NCBI GenBank assembly: GCA_019119645.1
Contig: DWWR01000045.1
Span: forward strand, 1 to 54,197
DNA length: 54,197 bases
Direction: 5' to 3'
Source of the DNA: Anaerobutyricum faecale
GTDB taxonomy: Bacteria > Bacillota > Clostridia > Lachnospirales > Lachnospiraceae
Made by a program: the position numbers and the translations under genes. Below are positions 1 through 8,429 of the stretch, one piece after another; positions within the stretch are counted from its first letter, which is position 1; every line of letters begins with the position of its first letter. Under the pieces are notes generated by a model, which was not told the origin of the DNA, did no database searches, and saw nothing but the letters and a program-made list of their open reading frames with translations.

Positions 1-478
1 TAAAATGACTATCTCAGTCCTCCTTCACAGCTCGCGGTCGAAAGCCGTATGTGTCCAAAACGTCATTTGCCTGTTGAGAAGCCTCTGTACCACCTTTACA
101 AAAATCCTGAGCTACGTTGACAAAACAGCAGGTTATGGTTACAGACGAATCAACTGATACCCAAATTTATGGTTGTATCTGTCTGGTATAAACCTGCAGA
201 GCAAGCCACACAGATAGCTCTTCTGTCGGTTTGAATCAGGTATTTATAATCCAGATGATGTTGAAGACAGGGATTTGCGGCACGATAGAATCGTGATAGA
301 AAAACGAATCAGGGAAGATCGACGACGACTGTGAGCGCAGGCGTCGATGGTAATTACCAAAAAGGAATCCGGTTACCAGCCTGCCGAAGTGGAGGAGGAG
401 ACTTCCCTGACTGCGTTTTTCTATGATACATACAAAGCCGCAAATCCCGTCTGTCTATCCATACCCGGATAATTTCAA
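1..478 (+). repeat. Structured repeat F1, copy 1 (runs off the window start)
   Basis: Non-coding; about four-fifths identical by eye to the reverse complement of 18881-19413. It contains a long-range three-part stem: 270-281 pairs with 437-448 (12 bp), 296-306 with 414-424 (11 bp) and 310-317 with 402-409 (8 bp). A smaller hairpin pairs 210-214 with 222-226. All these stems also exist in copy 2, and two pairs change together between copies. Bases 90-101 match an arm whose partner would lie left of the window. The transcribed strand is not certain. No open frame is conserved between the copies. Confidence 0.85.
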
Positions 479-526
479 AACATACAGATTCAAAGCGACA
501 AATCCCCATTTAATAAGAAAGAACCC

Positions 527-645
527 AGCAAAGCAGGATTCTCCGCCTGCGACGGGTCACGAAAGCGGCATCTTCCTATCCGCCGCAGTGCGATTCTCGC
601 TGAGCGTTTTTTATTTCATAGGAATAAATTTCCTATGAAATAAAA
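527..645 (+). repeat. Dispersed repeat F2, copy A
   Basis: About 120 bases that recur in the same orientation at 33899-34020, with shared blocks including CAGGATTCTCCGCCTGCG and a distal hairpin built on TTTCATAGGA. Here the distal hairpin is perfect: 611-623 pairs with 631-643 (13 bp, 7-base loop). It sits between F1 copy 1 and the glyA terminator. It is GC-rich in the body and AT-rich at the hairpin, and codes for nothing recognisable. Confidence 0.75.
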
Positions 646-680
646 AAATGCTGCCACACAATTTTGTATGACAGCGTTTT
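643..680 (-). terminator. Terminator after glyA, probably bidirectional
   Basis: 650-659 pairs with 666-675 (GCTGCCACAC against GTATGACAGC, with wobble pairs), flanked by an A run on the left and a T run on the right. Read leftward it ends the glyA transcript with seven U. Confidence 0.7.
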
Positions 681-718
681 TCTTCTGGTATTATATTGAG
701 ACGTATACCGATATTTCT

Positions 719-1963
719 CTATTTTACTGAAGCATATACCGGATATTTCTCCGTCAGCCCTTTTACGATAGCTTTCGCTTCATCCAGTTTTCCATCGATG
801 ATGGTCAGCTTGATGGCTTCGGCAATCTGTACCATGTCATCTTCTTTGAGACCGCGGGAAGTTACCGCCGGAGTACCGATGCGGAGTCCGCTGGTCACGA
901 ACGGAGACTTCGGATCATTTGGTACGGTGTTTTTGTTACAGGTAATGTGTACAGAATCCAGTAATTTTTCCATGTCTTTTCCTGTCAGATCCATCTTGCG
1001 CAGGTCCACAAGCATCAGGTGGTTGTCGGTTCCGCCGGATACAATGTCAAATCCTCTCTCCATCAGAGCGGAAGCCAGGGTGGAAGCGTTCTTCACGATC
1101 TGTTTCTGGTATTCTTTAAATTCCGGGGACAGCGCTTCTTTGAAGCATACTGCCTTGGCAGCGATCACATGCATCAGCGGGCCGCCCTGGATTCCCGGGA
1201 ATACCGCCTTGTTGAAGTTATATTTTTTATTTACTTCTTCGCTGGATAAGATCAGGCCGCCCCTTGGTCCGCGGAGCGTCTTGTGTGTGGTAGTTGTGGT
1301 CACATGCGCGTATGGAATCGGGCTCTCGTGAAGACCTGCCGCCACAAGACCAGCAATGTGGGCCATATCCACCATGAGAACTGCGCCCACTTCATCGGCA
1401 ATCTCACGCATTTTTTTGAAGTCGATCTTTCTTGCGTAAGCGCTGGCGCCGGCAATGATCATTTTCGGCTTACATTCCAGAGCGATCGCTCTCACATTAT
1501 CATAATCAATGAAGCCCTGGTCGTTGACACCGTACGGTACACAGTGATAGTTCTTACCGGACATGTTGACAGGACTTCCGTGGGTCAGATGTCCGCCGTG
1601 GTCAAGGTTCATACCCATGTAGGTGTCTCCCACGTTCATCACAGCAAAAAATACCGCCATATTGGCCTGGGCGCCGGAGTGCGGCTGTACATTGGCATAC
1701 TCACAGCCAAACAGCTCTTTCGCTCTCTCGATGGCAAGATTCTCCACCACGTCCACATACTGGCATCCGCCGTAATATCTTTTTCCCGGATATCCTTCCG
1801 CATATTTATTGGTCAGATGGCTGCCCATGGCTGCCATCACTGCCTCGGATACGAGATTCTCGGAAGCGATCAGCTCCAGATTATCTCTCTGACGGCCAAG
1901 TTCTCCTTCCATCGCAGCGGCAACTTCCGGATCAGCAGCTTTTACATAATCAAAACTAAACAT
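719..1963 (-). CDS. glyA: Serine hydroxymethyltransferase
   Basis: GlyA converts serine and tetrahydrofolate to glycine and 5,10-methylene-THF in the cytoplasm, using PLP. At 414 residues it is full length for the bacterial family. The PLP-lysine motif TTTTTTHKTLRGPRGG is intact, with the lysine at about residue 228; the N-terminal LIASEN and the GYPGKRYYGG block are also present. The ATG follows GGAGG at good spacing. It has its own promoter (2019-2047) and terminator, so it is probably monocistronic. folD, further along the same strand, uses its one-carbon product. Confidence 0.98.
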   Translation of the reverse strand: MFSFDYVKAADPEVAAAMEGELGRQRDNLELIASENLVSEAVMAAMGSHLTNKYAEGYPGKRYYGGCQYVDVVENLAIERAKELFGCEYANVQPHSGAQANMAVFFAVMNVGDTYMGMNLDHGGHLTHGSPVNMSGKNYHCVPYGVNDQGFIDYDNVRAIALECKPKMIIAGASAYARKIDFKKMREIADEVGAVLMVDMAHIAGLVAAGLHESPIPYAHVTTTTTHKTLRGPRGGLILSSEEVNKKYNFNKAVFPGIQGGPLMHVIAAKAVCFKEALSPEFKEYQKQIVKNASTLASALMERGFDIVSGGTDNHLMLVDLRKMDLTGKDMEKLLDSVHITCNKNTVPNDPKSPFVTSGLRIGTPAVTSRGLKEDDMVQIAEAIKLTIIDGKLDEAKAIVKGLTEKYPVYASVK

Positions 1964-2018
1964 TTTTTCTCCTCCGTATCTGATAGATCAGCGAGTTTCA
2001 TTAACAAAATCGCTTTCA

Positions 2019-2047
2019 AGTATAGCATAGGGAAAGCGCACACGCAA
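2019..2047 (-). promoter_or_regulatory. Sigma-A-type promoter for glyA
   Basis: On the minus strand: TTGCGT, 17-base spacer, TATACT, about 55 bases upstream of the glyA start and within the short radA-glyA gap. Confidence 0.7.
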
Positions 2048-2056
2048 GTTTTCCCT

Positions 2057-3424
2057 TTATAATATCTCAATCACTTCCCGCACATTGGAAACTCCCAGTA
2101 TCTGGATTTTATCCCGGAAACTATCCTCCAGAGACTCCTCGTTGGTCTTTGGAATAATGCAGCGGGTAAATCCCATCTTGATGGCTTCTGTAAGACGCTG
2201 TTCCACGAAACTGACGCCGCGGACCTCACCGGTAAGTCCCACCTCTCCAAAAATCATTGTTCCCGGATGAACCGGAAGATTCCGGTAACTGGAAATGACT
2301 GCGCAGATGATCCCCAGGTCAATGGCCGGCTCTCCCAGCCGCATACCGCCGGCCAGATTCACGTAGGCGTCACAACCACCCAGCTGCATACCGGCCTTTT
2401 TTTCCAGCACCGCCAGAAGCAGATTGACTCTGTTATAGTCAATCCCCACGGAGGTCCGCCGCGGCATGTTAAAACTTGTAGGCGAGACAAGAGCCTGAAT
2501 CTCGATAAGCAGAGGTCTTGTCCCCTCCATGGAACAGACCACCACTGACCCGGAAGCATCCAGCGGTCTTCCGTCCAGCATCACTTTTGAAGGGTTGGAT
2601 ACTTCATACAGCCCTTTTTGTTTCATCTCGAAGACACCGATTTCGTTGGTGGAGCCAAACCGGTTCTTGACTCCACGGAGAATCCGGTACACCGCATTCT
2701 GCTCTCCCTCAAAATACAGCACCGTATCCACCATATGCTCCAGGGTTTTTGGTCCGGCTACCACGCCTTCCTTGGTGACATGGCCCACGATAAATACCGC
2801 GATTCCCTCTGTTTTCGCCAGCTGCATCAAAATAGAGGTTACCTCCCGCACCTGACTGACACTTCCTGCTGCCGATGTGATCTCCTCACTGGACATGGTC
2901 TGCACAGAGTCCACCACCACCATATCCGGTTTCCTTTCCCGCAGCACGGATGCCGCCACATCAATGTCTGTCTCACAGAGCAGGGAGACCTCTTTCTCAA
3001 ATCCTCCCAGCCGGTCGGCCCGCATCTTGATCTGCTTTAAGGATTCCTCTCCGGAAACATATACCACATCTTTCCCGGCGTTGGCCAGATTCCGGCAGAT
3101 CTGCAGAAGCAGGGTGGATTTGCCGATGCCAGGATCTCCGCCCACCAGGATGAGAGACCCCTTCACAATTCCTCCGCCCAGCACCCGGTTCAGTTCCGGG
3201 ATTCCGGAATCCATCCGCTCCTCTTCCTCCATGGAAACTTCAAATAAACCGGTCAGCTTCTGGTGCGGCACTGCTCTGGCAGACCTGCCTCTGGCTGCAG
3301 GCACCGTCCGCTCTTCCACCAGGGTATTCCACTGATGGCACCCCGGACACTGCCCCATCCATTTGGCAGATTCATAGCCGCATTCTTTACAGAAAAAAAC
3401 AGTTTTTGTTTTTGATTTTGCCAT
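2057..3424 (-). CDS. radA: DNA repair protein RadA (Sms)
   Basis: RadA is a RecA-related ATPase that helps process recombination intermediates and branch migration. The N-terminal zinc finger is C12-x2-C15...C26-x2-C29, Walker A is GGDPGIGKST at about residues 95-104, and the RadA-specific KNRFG motif is at about 253-257. A Lon-protease-like C-terminal domain follows; the total is 455 residues, normal for the family. An ATG 9 bases upstream is possible, but GGAG spacing (10 bases) and family N-termini (MAK...) favour this start. The gene precedes glyA by 93 bases. Confidence 0.96.
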   Translation of the reverse strand: MAKSKTKTVFFCKECGYESAKWMGQCPGCHQWNTLVEERTVPAARGRSARAVPHQKLTGLFEVSMEEEERMDSGIPELNRVLGGGIVKGSLILVGGDPGIGKSTLLLQICRNLANAGKDVVYVSGEESLKQIKMRADRLGGFEKEVSLLCETDIDVAASVLRERKPDMVVVDSVQTMSSEEITSAAGSVSQVREVTSILMQLAKTEGIAVFIVGHVTKEGVVAGPKTLEHMVDTVLYFEGEQNAVYRILRGVKNRFGSTNEIGVFEMKQKGLYEVSNPSKVMLDGRPLDASGSVVVCSMEGTRPLLIEIQALVSPTSFNMPRRTSVGIDYNRVNLLLAVLEKKAGMQLGGCDAYVNLAGGMRLGEPAIDLGIICAVISSYRNLPVHPGTMIFGEVGLTGEVRGVSFVEQRLTEAIKMGFTRCIIPKTNEESLEDSFRDKIQILGVSNVREVIEIL

Positions 3425-3465
3425 AAAATCCATTCTCCATTTATTATGATTTCCATAAACATAAG

Positions 3466-3495
3466 GAAAGAATCCCGGTACCGGGATTCTTTCCT
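3466..3495 (-). terminator. Perfect hairpin terminator after the 3505-3918 gene
   Basis: A 30-base perfect palindrome, GGAAAGAATCCCGG plus its complement, 9 bases past the stop of the upstream gene. The following T-rich tract is short, so the terminator is likely but not classic. It also sits just upstream of radA. Confidence 0.55.
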
Positions 3496-3504
3496 GAAAC
3501 AGCT

Positions 3505-3918
3505 TTATAATTTAACTACGTTGACCTTCGCGGTCTCTCCTTCGTTCATCTCAATACTGAAGTCGATCTTACCTCCCAGACTGGACTTCATCTTACCGAT
3601 GTTCGTGTCATCCACAAACACCTTGTACTCTTTCTCCGGCTCCAGCTCCAGAGTGATATGTATATCATCTGCCGCTTCCACCTGGAAAGTAAGCTGACGT
3701 TCCGTCTCCTTAAAATCATGTACAGCGGAACCCGGAACAGATTCATACACTACCCCGCCATTCTTCTCCAGACGGGTAATCTCCTTAAATGTCTTCACCT
3801 TGTATACAGAATCCTGGAACTTGAAATCTGCCAGCTTGGTCTTAGCCTCCAGACTGTAGTCACCAAAACTAATACTGCCATTCTCTTCTGTTCTCAGTAA
3901 TTCTTTTACGTTAGCCAT
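3505..3918 (-). CDS. Conserved small protein of unknown function
   Basis: 137 residues, acidic, no signal peptide, no membrane segment and no cysteines. The sequence alternates short polar and hydrophobic stretches, which suggests a beta-rich fold. I do not recognise a characterised family. AGGAGG stands 7 bases before the ATG and a good promoter lies at 3991-4018, so the gene is real and probably transcribed alone. The hairpin at 3466-3495 closes it. Confidence 0.75.
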   Translation of the reverse strand: MANVKELLRTEENGSISFGDYSLEAKTKLADFKFQDSVYKVKTFKEITRLEKNGGVVYESVPGSAVHDFKETERQLTFQVEAADDIHITLELEPEKEYKVFVDDTNIGKMKSSLGGKIDFSIEMNEGETAKVNVVKL

Positions 3919-3990
3919 AATTATCCTCCTACCTGCGGCGAAAGGTACATCCCCTCCGCCTCATTTATCCAACAGCTTTCAGTTATCCTT

Positions 3991-4018
3991 ATTATACAGG
4001 AATTATACACTTTTGCAA
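3991..4018 (-). promoter_or_regulatory. Promoter for the 3505-3918 gene
   Basis: Minus strand TTGCAA, 16-base spacer, TATAAT. The rest of the 3919-4226 gap is non-coding. It also holds a weak stem-loop at 4115-4128 (GCCGG/CCGGC) followed leftward by ATTTTCC, which may end the clpC transcript. Confidence 0.65.
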
Positions 4019-4226
4019 ATATTCATTTTCATAAGAATGTCACTATTCTGAAAATACTGTTCCCCTGCACCGGACTGTCCTTCAGAAACACAGCACTGAA
4101 TTATCAGGGAAAATGCCGGTCAGCCGGCAGACAGATAATTTCCGCCGCTCCATTCGGCCTTGCCGCGCTGACTTCATTTTCCCTTCCCGGCAATCCTTCC
4201 GCGCCGGTCCGGATGCGTCGGGTCTT

Positions 4227-6668
4227 CTATCCTTCTATCACTACTTTACCGTCTTTCATTCCCAGAGTGACCTGGCTTCCGGCCTTGATATGTCCTAACA
4301 GGAATTCATCAGCCAGGAAGTCTTCCAGCTCATTCTGGATGGTCCGGCGCAGCGGTCTGGCGCCATACTGCGGATTATATCCCTTTTCCAGAATATAATC
4401 CTCCACCTCTTCTGTCACGGAGAGTGTGAATCCCGGTGTCTTTTGCACTCTGTCTGCCAGCTCTTTGATCAGCAGACGGACGATCTTCTTCTGCTGTTCT
4501 TTCTCCAGGGTGTGGAAGACCACAATACCGTCAATTCTGTTGAGAAATTCCGGCTTGAAAATCTGTTTGACTTCTTCCATAACACGATTCTTCATCTTCT
4601 CATGATCCTGCCCGGCATCGGAATGGGTGGTAAATCCCAGATTCTTCGGTGCCATGATCCGCTGCGCGCCCGCATTGGACGTCATGATGATCACCGTATT
4701 CTTGAAGTCAACCTTACGTCCGTTGGAGTCAGTGATCTGACCATCGTCAAGAACCTGCAGCAAAATGTTAAACACGTCGCCATGGGCTTTCTCAATCTCA
4801 TCAAACAAAAGGACCGAATACGGATGTCTGCGCACCTGCTCGCTGAGCTGTCCGCCCTCTTCATATCCCACGTATCCTGGCGGAGAACCGATAAGCTTGG
4901 ACACACTGTGCTTCTCCATATATTCGGACATATCAACCCGGATCATGGCATTCTCATCGCCAAAAAGCGCCTCTGCCAGTGCCTTGGAAAGCTCTGTCTT
5001 ACCCACGCCGGTCGGTCCAAGGAACAGGAAAGAACCGATAGGACGCTTCGGATCCTTCATACCCACACGGCCTCTCTTGATGGCTTTTGCCAGAATACTC
5101 ACCGCTTCATCCTGACCGATGACTCTCTTTTTCAGCTCTGTTTCCAGAGACAAAAGTCTCTGTGACTCGGTCTGGCTGATTCTGGTCACCGGGATCTTGG
5201 TCCAGTCAGAAACCACGGCAGCCACATCATTTTCCGAAACAGTGATATTTCTGGACTCTTTTGCCTGATCCCACTGTTCCTTCAGTTCCTGGGCCTTTGC
5301 CTGTGCCTTCTGCTGTTTGGTATTATTGAACTTGGCCCTCCGGATATTTCCTTCCATGAGAGCTTCCTCTTTTCTCTGGCTGAACTTTTTGGCCTCTTCC
5401 TCTGCCTTTTTTAAATCATCCGGCATGGTAAACAGACCGACCTTCTTTCTGGAAGCCGCCTCATCCATCACGTCGATAGCCTTGTCCGGCAAAAACCGGT
5501 CGCTGATATATCTCTTGGAAAGAGCAGCCGCTGCCTCCAGGGCCGCTGCTGTATAGCGCACATGATGGTGTTTCTCAAACTTTTCTTTCAGCCCTTTTAA
5601 GATGGCGACGGTCTCCTCCACCGTCGGCTCCTCCACCGTAACCGGCTGGAATCTCCGCTCAAAGGCTGCGTCCTTCTCTATATATTTGCGATATTCCTCG
5701 CTGGTGGTGGCTCCGATCAGTTGCAGCTCGCCTCTGGCCAGAAACGGCTTTACGATATTGGAGGCATCGATAGCCCCCTCGGCTCCTCCTGCCCCGATCA
5801 TGGTATGAATCTCATCCACAAACAGCAGGATATCGCCCCTGTCCATAACTTCCTGGAGCAATCCTTTGATCCTTTCCTCGAACTCACCCCGGTATTTGGA
5901 TCCCGCAATCAGTCCCGGCAGATCAAGGACCATGACCTTCTTGCCCTTAAGCATCTCCGGAACCTCTTCTCTGACAATCCACTGGGCCAGACCTTCCACA
6001 ATGGCAGTCTTGCCCACGCCGGGCTCTCCCACCAGACAAGGACTGTTTTTGGTCCTGCGGCTCAGGATCTGAATGACCCTCTGCAGTTCCTTCTTCCGTC
6101 CTATGATCGGGTCCAGGCTGCCATCCTTTGCCTTCTGGGTCAGATCCTCACAGAAAGCCTCCGTCATGGAAGACTGTCTTCTCTTCTTCTGTCCGGTCAA
6201 CGCCTGGTATTCCTTCTGGGCTCTTGAAGCATCCACGCCCAGAGTCACCAGCACATCCACATAAATGCGCTTAAGATTCACGTTGAGCCCCCGCAGAAGA
6301 CGGATGGCGATGCAGTCCGTCTCCTTGAGCAGTGCAAGCAGAATATGTTCACTGCCAATCTTCTCCGCGTGAAATCTTCCTGCCTCCGCCGCGCTGTTTT
6401 CAAGAATCTCCTCCGCCTTCGGGCTGTATCCGAAAAACGCTGCCTTCTCATTATCTCCCAGCGCCGCTGACTGTCCCAGCACTGCATTAAAAAACGTCTC
6501 ATAAGACACGCCGTTCTCCGCCAGCACTCTGCCGGCCAGAGAATCTTCCTGGGACAACAGTCCCAGCACCAGATGCTCCGTCCCCACATACTTCTGACGG
6601 CAGGCTTTCGCGTCTTCCTCTGCCCGTTCCAGGGCACGGGACGCATATTCGTTGTATTCTCTATTCAT
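4227..6668 (-). CDS. clpC: ATP-dependent Clp protease ATPase subunit ClpC
   Basis: ClpC is a Hsp100 unfoldase that feeds proteins to ClpP. In order: two Clp-N repeats (1-145), AAA1 with Walker A GEPGVGKT (214-221), a UVR/coiled middle domain (about 415-475), AAA2 with Walker A GPTGVGKT (551-558), and a C-terminal D2-small domain. An LGF tripeptide in AAA2 (near 690) fits the ClpP-docking loop. 813 residues is normal. It starts 16 bases after a GntR-family regulator. The ctsR-mcsA-mcsB genes that usually precede clpC in Firmicutes are absent. Confidence 0.97.
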   Translation of the reverse strand: MNREYNEYASRALERAEEDAKACRQKYVGTEHLVLGLLSQEDSLAGRVLAENGVSYETFFNAVLGQSAALGDNEKAAFFGYSPKAEEILENSAAEAGRFHAEKIGSEHILLALLKETDCIAIRLLRGLNVNLKRIYVDVLVTLGVDASRAQKEYQALTGQKKRRQSSMTEAFCEDLTQKAKDGSLDPIIGRKKELQRVIQILSRRTKNSPCLVGEPGVGKTAIVEGLAQWIVREEVPEMLKGKKVMVLDLPGLIAGSKYRGEFEERIKGLLQEVMDRGDILLFVDEIHTMIGAGGAEGAIDASNIVKPFLARGELQLIGATTSEEYRKYIEKDAAFERRFQPVTVEEPTVEETVAILKGLKEKFEKHHHVRYTAAALEAAAALSKRYISDRFLPDKAIDVMDEAASRKKVGLFTMPDDLKKAEEEAKKFSQRKEEALMEGNIRRAKFNNTKQQKAQAKAQELKEQWDQAKESRNITVSENDVAAVVSDWTKIPVTRISQTESQRLLSLETELKKRVIGQDEAVSILAKAIKRGRVGMKDPKRPIGSFLFLGPTGVGKTELSKALAEALFGDENAMIRVDMSEYMEKHSVSKLIGSPPGYVGYEEGGQLSEQVRRHPYSVLLFDEIEKAHGDVFNILLQVLDDGQITDSNGRKVDFKNTVIIMTSNAGAQRIMAPKNLGFTTHSDAGQDHEKMKNRVMEEVKQIFKPEFLNRIDGIVVFHTLEKEQQKKIVRLLIKELADRVQKTPGFTLSVTEEVEDYILEKGYNPQYGARPLRRTIQNELEDFLADEFLLGHIKAGSQVTLGMKDGKVVIEG

Positions 6669-6684
6669 AAAACCTCACCTTATT

Positions 6685-7062
6685 TCACAATAGATGAAAT
6701 GTATCATACATTTCCCCGACAATTTGTTTCATTTCTTCCTTTGTAATCTCCTTGCATATGGCCTGGGCGACGATCATCTGCATATAATTGTTGATCTTTT
6801 CAAGCTCAGCCTCCTTGCGGTTCTTCTCCACAGAGACAATGGCGCCCTTTCTCCGGTCAAGCTTCAGATAGCCCTCCTCCCGGAGGATGGCATACGCTTT
6901 ATTCACGGTGTGCATGTTCACTCCCAGGTCCTTCGCCAGATTCCGCACGGAAGGAAGCGAATCCCCGTCATGGAGCCTGTCCTGCGCAATCTCCATCACA
7001 ATCTGGTTGCGAAGCTGTATATATATGGCTTCCGGACTGTTAAAATCTATCTCTATCAGCAT
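6685..7062 (-). CDS. GntR-family (YtrA subfamily) transcriptional regulator
   Basis: 125 residues: an N-terminal winged helix-turn-helix with the GntR pattern (IYIQLRNQIV, then SLPSVRNLAKDLGVN and TVNKAYAILREEGYL) and a short helical tail. This is the YtrA type, which lacks a large ligand-binding domain. It is 16 bases upstream of clpC on the same strand and is almost certainly co-transcribed, so it probably controls the gntR-clpC unit. A palindrome at 7221-7233 is the obvious candidate operator. Effector unknown. Confidence 0.92.
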   Translation of the reverse strand: MLIEIDFNSPEAIYIQLRNQIVMEIAQDRLHDGDSLPSVRNLAKDLGVNMHTVNKAYAILREEGYLKLDRRKGAIVSVEKNRKEAELEKINNYMQMIVAQAICKEITKEEMKQIVGEMYDTFHLL

Positions 7063-7094
7063 GCTTTCACCCTTTCATTTTCATTTGTAAATTC

Positions 7095-7185
7095 AAGTAC
7101 GCTGTCGGCGTACCTGCCGCCAGGTGCGCGCTCCGAAGAATCTTTCATCTGCGCGCCTCTGCGATCCGCCGGAGGCTCAACTTTC
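7095..7185 (-). other. GC-rich structured leader of gntR-clpC; possible diverged F2 copy
   Basis: The leader contains GTACGC/GCGTAC (7098-7112) and a GCGCGC pair around 7127-7156, both able to fold in the transcript. About 38 bases near 7138-7176 resemble F2 (ATCTTT, then GCGC, then TGCGATCC, then GGAG). The match to F2 is partial and may be a remnant. Confidence 0.35.
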
Positions 7186-7220
7186 AGCAGGGGACACCCA
7201 AGCTGAAAATTGTCTGTGTT

Positions 7221-7233
7221 ATATAGACTATAT
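7221..7233. promoter_or_regulatory. Candidate operator of the GntR regulator
   Basis: A perfect dyad, ATATAG-A-CTATAT, lies in the promoter-like AT-rich region about 160 bases upstream of gntR. YtrA-type regulators commonly repress their own operon by binding such dyads at the promoter. The assignment is inferred from position. Confidence 0.45.
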
Positions 7234-7252
7234 CAATTAGCTCAAAAAATCA

Positions 7253-7310
7253 AGAAAAAAACGCACAGAATACCGCTTTTTGTCTTCACAAAAGCAGTAA
7301 TTTCCATGCG
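7253..7310 (-). terminator. Terminator of the folD-rimO-pgsA-pncC operon
   Basis: A long imperfect stem starting at ACGCA (7306-7310 on the minus strand) and closing at TGCGT (7261-7265), with an inner GCTTTT/AAAAGC stem, followed by a T run. It lies about 45 bases after the pncC stop. Confidence 0.75.
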
Positions 7311-7353
7311 TTTGTGTCTATTCAGGGTCTTTTATCTGTCAATCCTGTATCTT

Positions 7354-7857
7354 TCACTCTGAAGACAAAATCTGGCAGTACAAGATATCCAGCGCCTCTC
7401 TGGCAGCCGCCTGGCGGATGGCCATCCGGTCTCCTCCATAAAAACATCGCTTGACGATCGTCTTTCCTTCCACCGTACAGCCGATATACACCAGACCCAC
7501 CGGTTTTTCTTCTGTGCCGCCGTCGGGACCGGCAATGCCGGTGACCGCAATGGCCGCGTCAGCTCCCGCCGCCCGGGCTGCGCCCTCGGCCATCTCAATG
7601 GCTGTCTGACGGGATACGGCGCCATATTTCCGGAGTGTCTCCTCTTTTACTCCAAGAAGCTTCATCTTCGCCTCATTGGAATACGTAATATAGCCTTCTT
7701 TGTATACTTCTGAGATACCCGGAGCATTGACCAGCGTCCCCGCGATCAGTCCCCCTGTACAGGATTCCGCTGTGGTAACGGTCAGCTGCCTTGTTCTTAA
7801 AATTCTTTCGATCTTCTTCTCCACCGGTATCTCCACGATTCTTCGGCCTGAACTCAT
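7354..7857 (-). CDS. pncC: Nicotinamide-nucleotide amidohydrolase (CinA C-terminal domain)
   Basis: Stand-alone CinA C-terminal domain of 167 residues; the family deamidates NMN to nicotinate mononucleotide in pyridine-nucleotide recycling. The motif AESCTGG (catalytic Ser) is at about residues 30-36, with later GAVS and GIAGPDGGTEEKPVG blocks. The N-terminal molybdopterin-binding part of full CinA is absent, as in E. coli PncC. It starts 2 bases after the pgsA stop, so it is part of the same operon. Confidence 0.93.
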   Translation of the reverse strand: MSSGRRIVEIPVEKKIERILRTRQLTVTTAESCTGGLIAGTLVNAPGISEVYKEGYITYSNEAKMKLLGVKEETLRKYGAVSRQTAIEMAEGAARAAGADAAIAVTGIAGPDGGTEEKPVGLVYIGCTVEGKTIVKRCFYGGDRMAIRQAAAREALDILYCQILSSE

Positions 7858-7859
7858 GG

Positions 7860-8429
7860 CTATTCCTCTCCTCCCTCTTTCAGGACATCAATATTCTTGG
7901 CCAGATAATCCACCAGAGACACAATGGTCAGGATTAAAGCGATGTAAACCAGAACCTGTTCGATGACAAAGGCCACCGGACCGCCAAAATCCGCGATGAG
8001 AAGGATAATAGCAAACATCTGGAAGTTCGTCTTGAACTTGCCCCAGTAGCTGGCGGCAATCACCACGCCCTTGTCGCTGGCCACCAGACGGAAACCGCTG
8101 ATGACAAACTCTCTGGCAATAATAATGATGACAATCCACGCCGGCATGCTCTCCGGCCTTGTTACGATCAGACAGATAAACGCGGAGCAGGTCAGGATTT
8201 TATCTGCCAAAGGGTCCATAAACTTTCCGAAATTCGTCACGAGATTATTTTTTCTGGCAATCTGTCCGTCCAGAAAATCTGTGATACTGGCCACGCAGAA
8301 CAATACCAGCGCGATCCATTTCGCATATCCATGAGGCACGATGGAGGAGTCCACCAGCATAAAAAATACAAAAAACGGAACCAGAATCATCCTGAGTATC
8401 GTCAGCTTATTCGGTAAATTCATCTTCAT
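7860..8429 (-). CDS. pgsA: CDP-diacylglycerol-glycerol-3-phosphate 3-phosphatidyltransferase
   Basis: PgsA makes phosphatidylglycerol phosphate at the membrane. It has several hydrophobic segments and the CDP-alcohol phosphotransferase motif D-G-x2-A-R-x8-G-x3-D-x3-D, seen as DGQIAR...GKFMDPLAD. About 189 residues, typical. The chosen ATG is 9 bases after GGGAG; an earlier ATG 9 bases upstream is too close to the ribosome site. The start overlaps the rimO end by 23 bases, implying coupled translation. Confidence 0.95.
   Translation of the reverse strand: MKMNLPNKLTILRMILVPFFVFFMLVDSSIVPHGYAKWIALVLFCVASITDFLDGQIARKNNLVTNFGKFMDPLADKILTCSAFICLIVTRPESMPAWIVIIIIAREFVISGFRLVASDKGVVIAASYWGKFKTNFQMFAIILLIADFGGPVAFVIEQVLVYIALILTIVSLVDYLAKNIDVLKEGGEE

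Noticed and set aside
423..638. 71-codon frame across F1/F2 at the window start
   Set aside because: Crosses two repeat elements and has no ribosome site.
1283..2062. Plus-strand frame opposite glyA
   Set aside because: No ribosome site or family match; explained by glyA codon use.
3466..3495. 30-base palindrome as a recombination or attachment site
   Set aside because: Position right after a stop codon and no second copy; a terminator is the simpler reading.
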